From: Deltaproteobacteria bacterium
GTDB lineage: Bacteria; Desulfobacterota; Syntrophobacteria; BM002
DNA: 11,465 nt
Assembly: GCA_017861095.1 (NCBI GenBank)
Contig: JAGFXI010000037.1
Location: 1 to 11,465, forward strand
Direction: 5' to 3'
Shown: piece after piece, positions 5,791-11,465 of the stretch
Position numbering within the stretch: the stretch's first letter is position 1
How the letters are laid out: every line of letters starts with the position of its first letter
Made by a program: the position numbers and the translations under genes
The notes under the pieces: model-generated
Database searches by the model: none
What the model was told of the DNA's origin: nothing
The model's input: only the letters and a program-made list of their open reading frames with translations

Positions 5791-7158
5791 ATGAAGAAAG
5801 GTTCGTTGGCAACTTGGTTCGGGGTTCTCAGCCTCGTGCTGCTGCCCGGCCTCGCCTTCGGGAACGGCTTCGCCATCAACGAGCAGGATGCGAAGGCCGT
5901 TGCCATGGGCGGCGCCTTCGTGGCCCAGGCGGACAACCCCTCGGCGGTGTACTACAACCCCGCCGGCATTCTTCAACTGGAGGGCACCCAGTTCTCGGTG
6001 GGATTGAGCGCCATCAGGCCCCACGCCAGCTTCGAGACCGACGGGAACCGGGCGAATTTGGCTCCACCACGGCCTCAAGCCTGGGGCGGGCCTCCCGCAG
6101 GGACCAATACCAGTAATCGGGATACGACCTTCTACATCCCCAACGCCTACATCACCCAGAAGATGAGTGACTCCTGGGGCTTCGGCTTTGGGGCCTTCTC
6201 CAACTTCGGCCTCTCGACCCGGTGGGATGACGGGTGGGAGGGACGGTTCATCACGGGCGGCACCAGCGCGGAGATCACCACCCTCTCTTTGAATCCAGTG
6301 ATCGCCTTCAAGCCGTGGGACAGGCTGACCCTGTCCGCTGGACCTGTCCTCCAGTACGTGGAGATCGTGCTGAAGTACAAGATCCCCAACGTCAACCTGA
6401 CGGGTAATCCCCTCTTAGGCCCCTCCACGGCTGCCATCTCCGAAGGTAGCGTGAAACTGCAAGGCGAGGACTGGGACTGGGGCTGGAACGTGGCGCTCCT
6501 CTACCAGATTACCGATACCATCAAGTTCGGCGCCTCCTACCGGAGCCAGATCCAACACTCGATCACGAACGGGAACGTGCACTTCGACCCCGAGGGAGTG
6601 AACGGTTACTACAACACCAGTGGTACCGCGCCTCTCAATCTCCCTGCCATTGGCTATCTGGGGCTCTCATGGTCCCCGAAGCCTTTCACCTTCGAGTTCG
6701 ATATGCAGTACACCGACTGGGGTTCCTACAACAAGCTAGAGGTGAACTTTGATCAACCCATCGGCGTGCCCGGGGTGACTCAGCAGACCGGGATCTCCAA
6801 AGAGAAGGACTGGCACGCTGTCTGGGCGTACCGCTTCGGGGCGCAGTACAGCGTAACCGATTGGCTCGACCTCCGGGTTGGATACATCTACGATCCATCG
6901 CCGATTCCGAGCAGGACCCTCGATCCCCTCATCCCCTCCGGTGACCGGAAGTTATACTGCCTGGGCTTCGGCGTTCACCAGGAGAACATGACCTTTGACT
7001 TTGCCTACAACTATCTCCAGGACGAGTCGCGGGATTTCAACAACACGGTGGGCGATTCACCTGTTCTTCCCGCTCCACTCACGATGCCCAGGATGACGGG
7101 TAAATTCAAGGATGTGAACGCCCACATCTTCGGGATCAACTTCGCATACAAATTTTAG
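5791..7158 (+). CDS. FadL/TodX family (OmpP1) outer-membrane transport protein
   Basis: This encodes a 455-residue beta-barrel protein of the outer membrane. FadL-family channels carry long-chain fatty acids, and TodX/TbuX-type members carry aromatic hydrocarbons, across the lipopolysaccharide layer. A signal peptide is visible: MKKGS, a hydrophobic core (FGVLSLVLLPGLAFG) and a likely cut after Gly24. The mature N-terminus NGFAINEQDAKAVAMGGAFVA followed by YYNPAGI (residues 54-60, with the conserved NPA) is the FadL hatch signature. Alternating strand patterns run to the C-terminus, which ends in INFAYKF with the terminal Phe typical of outer-membrane barrels. The gene has its own promoter-like site, a strong Shine-Dalgarno sequence and a hairpin terminator 10 nt after its stop, so it appears monocistronic. 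It follows a transporter operon ending in a CoA ligase, which suggests a shared hydrophobic carboxylate or aromatic substrate. The exact ligand is unknown, so I give no gene symbol. Confidence 0.92.
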   Translation: MKKGSLATWFGVLSLVLLPGLAFGNGFAINEQDAKAVAMGGAFVAQADNPSAVYYNPAGILQLEGTQFSVGLSAIRPHASFETDGNRANLAPPRPQAWGGPPAGTNTSNRDTTFYIPNAYITQKMSDSWGFGFGAFSNFGLSTRWDDGWEGRFITGGTSAEITTLSLNPVIAFKPWDRLTLSAGPVLQYVEIVLKYKIPNVNLTGNPLLGPSTAAISEGSVKLQGEDWDWGWNVALLYQITDTIKFGASYRSQIQHSITNGNVHFDPEGVNGYYNTSGTAPLNLPAIGYLGLSWSPKPFTFEFDMQYTDWGSYNKLEVNFDQPIGVPGVTQQTGISKEKDWHAVWAYRFGAQYSVTDWLDLRVGYIYDPSPIPSRTLDPLIPSGDRKLYCLGFGVHQENMTFDFAYNYLQDESRDFNNTVGDSPVLPAPLTMPRMTGKFKDVNAHIFGINFAYKF

Positions 7159-7167
7159 ATCGTGTAG

Positions 7168-7200
7168 TAACAGGGGGGCCGGGTTTGGACCCCCCTGTTA
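7168..7200 (+). terminator. Strong hairpin terminator after the fadL-type gene
   Basis: TAACAGGGGGG (7168-7178) and CCCCCCTGTTA (7190-7200) form a perfect 11-bp stem around an 11-nt loop, starting 10 nt after the stop codon. The following bases (TTCAGC) give only a short T tract, but the stem and its position fit an intrinsic terminator. The stem would work on either strand. Confidence 0.8.
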
Positions 7201-7304
7201 TTCAGCCCACCCTTGCCCTCCTCGCCCACTTCCCACCGTGTTTCTCCAGAACGCCGCCTCATTGAAATCCCCTGGACCATCTGCTATTACTTCGGAAATA
7301 AAAC

Positions 7305-7473
7305 GGGTTGCCAGGCTGTCCGACCACTGCCGCCCTTAGCTCCCTCTCCCCAACTGGCGAGAGGGTAGGGTGAGAGGGATGGGCGCCACCCTTCACCCCC
7401 TCACCTTCATCGTCTCCCCCTCGAAAGGGGGAGAGGAGAATGTTTGTGGGGTTGTCGGACAGCGTGTCAATCC
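7305..7473. mobile_element. Candidate MITE-like element with ~23-bp imperfect terminal inverted repeats
   Basis: The ends 7305-7327 and 7451-7473 are inverted repeats matching at 19 of 23 positions, with the perfect core GCTGTCCGAC (7315-7324) and GTCGGACAGC (7454-7463). Inside are CCCTCTC/GAGAGGG (7342-7348, 7359-7365) and a strong hairpin at 7413-7434. The element is about 169 bp, has no coding capacity and sits in a spacer, as expected for a non-autonomous element. I see no clear target-site duplication, and the short AAAC-like similarity outside the ends is weak, so mobility is an inference. Confidence 0.45.
7413..7434 (+). repeat. Perfect 9-bp hairpin with CGAA loop
   Basis: TCTCCCCCT (7413-7421) and AGGGGGAGA (7426-7434) form a perfect stem closed by a CGAA tetraloop. 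It lies inside the candidate MITE-like element. No T-run follows, so it is not a standard terminator. CCCTCTCCCC-type hairpins like this one and the neighbour at 7342-7365 are common intergenic repeats in many bacteria. Confidence 0.65.
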
Positions 7474-7500
7474 CCAGTTTCCCAAAGGGATGAGGACGTA

Positions 7501-7519
7501 GGGCGGGCGGATCCCGCCC
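7501..7519 (+). repeat. Palindrome GGGCGGG/CCCGCCC, second member of the family at 364-385
   Basis: GGGCGGG (7501-7507) and CCCGCCC (7513-7519) pair around a 5-nt loop. The left flank CGTAGGGCGGG (7497-7507) is identical to 360-370, both copies are preceded by GAGG (with one extra A here), and the right flank TCCAGC resembles the ATCTAGC and ATCCAGC after the other copies. It ends 27 nt before the ppx/gppA start and could affect its translation. Confidence 0.65.
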
Positions 7520-7546
7520 TCCAGCGAAAACACTTCAGAAAGTTTC

Positions 7547-8494
7547 ATGCCGCCCCTTGCATCCGTTGACATCGGTTCCAACACCTTGCGGCTTCTCATC
7601 GCCGAAGGCTGGACCTCAGGCCCTCTGAAGCCCATCCGGGTCGAGCGGCGGATCACCCGTCTCGGCGAACGGTTTCTCCCCACAAGGATTCTGCAACCAC
7701 CTGCCATGGCCAGAAGCATTGCGGCCCTGCGGGAGTTCGCCCAGCTCATGGCCGAGAACGGGGTCCAGGACTACCTGGCGGCTGCGACCGCCGTGGTCCG
7801 CGAGGCGGGGAACGGAGCCGAGTTCCTGCGCCGGGTGGAGGAGGAGGCGGGGCTCCGGGTGCGGCTCCTCAGCGGCACGGAGGAGGCGGAACTTGCCCTC
7901 CGGGGCGCCGCTTTGGTCACGGCCGGAGGTGGTGCCCCGATCGCCCTCTTCGATATCGGCGGCGGGAGCACCGAGGTGATCCGTCAGGTGCCGGGCGGAA
8001 GCCCGGGGGTCGAGAGCGTGAGTCTCCCAATCGGCGTGGTCCATCTCACCGAGACGTTCCTGCGGGATGACCCTCCCGGGCTCGAGGCCTGCGCCCGGCT
8101 GGCCGGCCACGTCCGCGCCATCCTCGAGGCCGTGAGCTTTGCCGCTCCCCTCGATCGGCTCCTCTGGGTGGGAACTGCGGGGACAGTCACCACCCTGGCG
8201 GCCATGTACCTCGAGCTTCAGCACTACGACCCGGACCGGATCAACGGGGTGGTGCTGGAGCGGTCGTGGCTCGTGGATCTTTGCAACCGGCTTGCCGATA
8301 CACCCGTCGCGTCGCGTCGGGCGATCGTCGGCCTCGAGCCGGGTCGGGAGGACATCATTCTCGCCGGAGCGCTAGTTATCCTGGAGCTAATGGAGACCTT
8401 CCGTTTCTCACGGGTCACGGTGAGCGATGCGGGGCTCTTGGAGGGATTGTTCCTCGAGCTCTGCCAGCGCCATCGGGGGTTATCGCTCCCATAA
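7547..8494 (+). CDS. Ppx/GppA family phosphatase (exopolyphosphatase / pppGpp phosphohydrolase)
   Basis: This encodes a 315-residue cytoplasmic protein of the ASKHA-fold Ppx/GppA family, which hydrolyses terminal phosphates of polyphosphate or converts pppGpp to ppGpp. Motifs in order are VDIGSNTLRLLIAE (residues 7-20, phosphate 1 loop), AAATAVVREAGNGAEF (78-93), LSGTEEAELALRGA (108-121) with the family's acidic catalytic region, FDIGGGSTEV (135-144, phosphate 2 loop), VGTAGTVTTLAAM (208-220), the VGLEPGREDIILAGA stretch (261-275) and VSDAGLLEG (292-300). At about 310 residues it is the short form without the C-terminal HD-like extension of E. coli Ppx and GppA, common outside gamma-proteobacteria. 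The sequence does not separate Ppx from GppA activity, so I give no symbol. The ATG at 7547 gives the expected N-terminus but has only a weak ribosome binding site (AGAAAG). guaB and guaA lie downstream, after a spacer. Confidence 0.92.
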   Translation: MPPLASVDIGSNTLRLLIAEGWTSGPLKPIRVERRITRLGERFLPTRILQPPAMARSIAALREFAQLMAENGVQDYLAAATAVVREAGNGAEFLRRVEEEAGLRVRLLSGTEEAELALRGAALVTAGGGAPIALFDIGGGSTEVIRQVPGGSPGVESVSLPIGVVHLTETFLRDDPPGLEACARLAGHVRAILEAVSFAAPLDRLLWVGTAGTVTTLAAMYLELQHYDPDRINGVVLERSWLVDLCNRLADTPVASRRAIVGLEPGREDIILAGALVILELMETFRFSRVTVSDAGLLEGLFLELCQRHRGLSLP

Positions 8495-8562
8495 AGATCG
8501 TGAGGGCATTCCCAGCAAGCTGAGCCCTGTGAGCGACGTGCGAGGAGAACGGGCACAGTCGA

Positions 8563-8673
8563 GTTAGCAGGTCCCCCTTTTATAAAAGGGGGATCAAGGG
8601 GGATTTTGCGATAGGTCACTCTCAAGATCCCCCCGTACCCCCCTTTTTCAAAGGGGGGGATTCTGTTGCTAGC
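8563..8673. repeat. Inverted-repeat element with two 9-bp C5-6T3 / A3G5-6 hairpins
   Basis: The left hairpin is TCCCCCTTT (8572-8580) / AAAGGGGGA (8585-8593) with a TATA loop. The right hairpin is CCCCCCTTT (8638-8646) / AAAGGGGGG (8650-8658) with a TTC loop. Between them GGGGGAT (8598-8604) can pair with ATCCCCC (8627-8633). The outermost bases TAGCA (8565-8569) and TGCTA (8667-8671) are also complementary, so the whole 111 bp can fold as one large cruciform. Repeats of this C5T-rich type are widespread in intergenic DNA of many bacteria. It may be a non-autonomous mobile element, or act as a bidirectional transcription barrier. Confidence 0.65.
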
Positions 8674-8727
8674 CTGACAGGATTGGTCGTGCAGATCTAA
8701 CGCAGCGACTCTGGCGCACCTATAGGT

Positions 8728-8768
8728 AGCCGGGAGAGGGGTTCCTCTTGTTACCGGCTCCTTTTTTT
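8728..8768 (+). terminator. Terminator-like stem-loop with T7 run upstream of guaB
   Basis: AGCCGG (8728-8733) pairs with CCGGCT (8754-8759), and an inner GAGAGG / CCTCTT pairing (one G-T wobble) extends the stem. After two C bases comes a run of seven T (8762-8768). This is the best intrinsic terminator shape in the window. It ends 51 bases before guaB and 270 bases after the ppx/gppA stop. It could end the ppx/gppA transcript or serve as a leader attenuator for guaBA; the sequence alone does not decide. Confidence 0.65.
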
Positions 8769-8819
8769 GATACGTTGAAGAACTATTTTACGCTGACACC
8801 TACCGCATGAGGTTCACCC

Positions 8820-10298
<1,479 letters not shown>

Positions 10299-10955
10299 AT
10301 GGACCCTCATGCCGAGAAAATTCTCATCCTGGACTTCGGCTCCCAGACCACCCAGCTCATTGCCCGCCGGGTGCGGGAGTGTCAGGTGTACTGCGAGATC
10401 CATCCCTTCAACATGCCCCTCGACGAGATCAAGGCCTTCGCACCCAAGGGGATCATTCTCTCCGGAGGCCCCGCCTGTGTCCTGGACCAGGGTTCGCCAT
10501 CGGTGGCTGTAGAGGTACTGGAGCTCGACGTGCCGGTGCTCGGGATCTGCTACGGCATGCAGCTCATGACCCACCTGCTGGGCGGCGAGGTGGAGCGCTC
10601 GGTCAAACGGGAGTACGGCAAGGCGCAGCTCGCGATCGACTCCCACGAGGGAATCTTCGCCGGTCTGGACGGAGGCGAGCAGGTGTGGATGAGCCACGGC
10701 GACAAGATCAAGGTGCCGCCCCCCGGTTTCATCGGCATCGCCCACAGCGGGAACTCGCCCGTTGCCGCCATGCGTCATGTCTCCCAGGCTCTCTATGGCG
10801 TCCAGTTCCATCCCGAGGTGGTTCACACCCTCCGGGGCCGGGAGATGCTCCGCAACTTCCTCATGGGCGTCTGCGGCTGCACGCCCTCGACAGCTCGGTG
10901 GTGGCGGTGCTTCTCCACAAGGCGGTGGGGGACCAGTCTACCTGCATCTTCGTGA
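10299..10955 (+). CDS. guaA: GMP synthase, glutamine amidotransferase half (frame broken after residue 194)
   Basis: GMP synthase converts XMP to GMP using glutamine and ATP. Residues 1-194 are a normal class I amidotransferase domain: ILILDFGSQTTQLIARRVRE (8-27), GIILSGGP (51-58), the nucleophile elbow GICYGMQLM with Cys84, MSHGD (131-135) and YGVQFHPEVVHT with His171 and Glu173 completing the triad. Homology stops at VCGC (191-194). The remaining 24 residues to the stop at 10955 are an out-of-frame tail rich in Arg and Trp. The synthetase domain resumes in another frame at 10877-10889. In the E. coli protein 34 residues lie between the equivalent Cys and the DSS of the P-loop; here only 8 bases remain, a loss of about 94 nt. 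The ATG immediately follows the guaB stop with no gap. As written this is a truncated amidotransferase that could not make GMP alone; a sequence or assembly error is an equal possibility. Confidence 0.9.
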   Translation: MDPHAEKILILDFGSQTTQLIARRVRECQVYCEIHPFNMPLDEIKAFAPKGIILSGGPACVLDQGSPSVAVEVLELDVPVLGICYGMQLMTHLLGGEVERSVKREYGKAQLAIDSHEGIFAGLDGGEQVWMSHGDKIKVPPPGFIGIAHSGNSPVAAMRHVSQALYGVQFHPEVVHTLRGREMLRNFLMGVCGCTPSTARWWRCFSTRRWGTSLPASS

Positions 10956-11465
10956 ACAACGGCTTGCTCCGTCTCGGAGAGGCCGAGGAAGTTCAGCGGG
11001 TGTTCCGGGATACCTTCAAGCTGAATCTGCGTTTTGTCGAGGCGAGTTCGACCTTCCTCTCTCGCCTCGAGGGGGTGCTGGACCCGGAGCAGAAACGGAA
11101 GATCATCGGTAATCTCTTCATCCAGATCTTTGAGGCCGAGGCCGGGACGATTCCCGGCGCCGAATTTCTCGCCCAGGGCACCCTGTATCCGGATGTGATC
11201 GAGAGCGTTTCCTTCAAGGGGCCGTCGGCTACGATCAAGACCCACCACAACGTGGGCGGTCTCCCGGAGAAGATGCACCTCAAGCTCATCGAGCCCTTGC
11301 GGGAGCTGTTCAAGGACGAGGTGCGGCGGGCGGGGGAAGAGCTCGGTTTACCGCGGCAGATCATCAAGCGTCACCCTTTCCCCGGACCCGGGCTGGCGAT
11401 CCGGATATTGGGTGAGGTGAACGCTCGGCGCCTGGAGATTTTGCGGCGCGCCGACGCCATCGTCA
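10877..11465 (+). pseudogene. guaA: GMP synthase, ATP-pyrophosphatase and dimerisation part, out of frame and missing most of the P-loop; continues past window
   Basis: This frame, shifted by +2 relative to the guaA start, is open to the window end and encodes the rest of GMP synthase. It begins with LHALDSSVVAVLLHKAVGDQ, where only DSS of the pyrophosphatase motif SGGVDSS is left, then CIFVNNGLLRLGEAEEV, DPEQKRKIIGNLFIQIFEAEA, FLAQGTLYPDVIES, KTHHNVGGLPEKMHLKLIEPLRELFKDEVR and RHPFPGPGLAIRILGE. All of these are conserved in GuaA and uneroded, with no further stop or frameshift. That suggests either a very recent deletion or an artefact, not an old pseudogene. There is no good start codon or ribosome binding site near the junction, so independent translation of this half is unlikely. 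The 3' end lies outside the window. Confidence 0.85.

Larger units (their letters stand above)
7201..7546 (+). other. Repeat-rich spacer between the fadL-type gene and ppx/gppA
   Basis: I see no gene here. The stretch holds an inverted-repeat element (7305-7473), hairpins inside it (7342-7365 and 7413-7434), and a GC-rich palindrome (7501-7519) close to the next start. I could not identify a convincing promoter for the phosphatase gene, although one must lie between the terminator and 7547 unless transcription reads through. Confidence 0.55.
8495..8819 (+). other. Spacer between ppx/gppA and guaB, no gene seen
   Basis: These 325 bases show no credible gene. They contain a hairpin-pair element (8563-8673), then a terminator-like stem with a seven-T run (8728-8768), then about 50 bases up to the guaB start with GAGG (8809-8812) as ribosome binding site. 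I could not find a good -35/-10 pair for guaB. I saw no match to a purine riboswitch that I could support by eye. Confidence 0.55.

Noticed and set aside
8674..8819. Purine riboswitch upstream of guaB
   Set aside because: I could not find the three-way junction or the conserved loop bases by eye; only a simple terminator-like stem is supported.
10870..10900. Programmed ribosomal frameshift in guaA
   Set aside because: No slippery sequence is visible, and a frame change alone would still leave out about 31 residues including the SGGV of the P-loop.

Overview
The window is high-GC DNA from a Gram-negative bacterium. An outer-membrane FadL-type protein with a signal peptide and a C-terminal Phe indicates an outer membrane. 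The liv operon with a PaaK-like ligase directly behind it resembles arrangements known from Deltaproteobacteria such as Geobacter, and I would expect similar ones in NC10-like lineages. This placement is an inference from gene content; no rRNA or tRNA marker is present. Every supported gene is on the + strand.

Layout. (1) Positions 1-5515 hold a branched-chain amino acid type (HAAT) ABC importer operon: the 3' end of the periplasmic binding protein, livH, livM, livG, livF, and then a PaaK-like acyl-CoA ligase. From livM onward the genes are tightly packed (livG/livF and livF/ligase overlap), but the binding-protein/livH and livH/livM junctions are opened by repeat-containing spacers. (2) Positions 5516-7200 hold a promoter-like site, a fadL-type outer-membrane channel gene and a strong hairpin terminator. 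(3) Positions 7201-8494 hold a repeat-rich spacer and a short single-unit Ppx/GppA phosphatase. (4) Positions 8495-11465 hold another spacer with paired hairpins and a terminator-like structure, then guaB and guaA with no gap between them. guaA runs off the window end.

How the genes may work together: FadL (outer-membrane passage of hydrophobic compounds), the Liv importer (inner membrane) and the PaaK-like ligase (CoA activation) form a plausible uptake-and-activation route for an aromatic or other hydrophobic carboxylate, rather than plain leucine uptake. guaB and guaA convert IMP to XMP to GMP. Their neighbour ppx/gppA belongs to the family that hydrolyses polyphosphate and pppGpp.

The main anomaly is guaA. 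About 94 nt are missing at 10880-10889 compared with the normal protein length, which removes the SGGV part of the ATP-pyrophosphatase P-loop and shifts the frame. The rest of the synthetase domain continues intact in the other frame. Second, the PaaK-like ligase has Arg where two signature Lys residues are expected. Third, nearly every spacer carries short palindromes, tandem heptamers or inverted-repeat elements. I did not find a clearly new multi-gene system; most of the coding content is ordinary.
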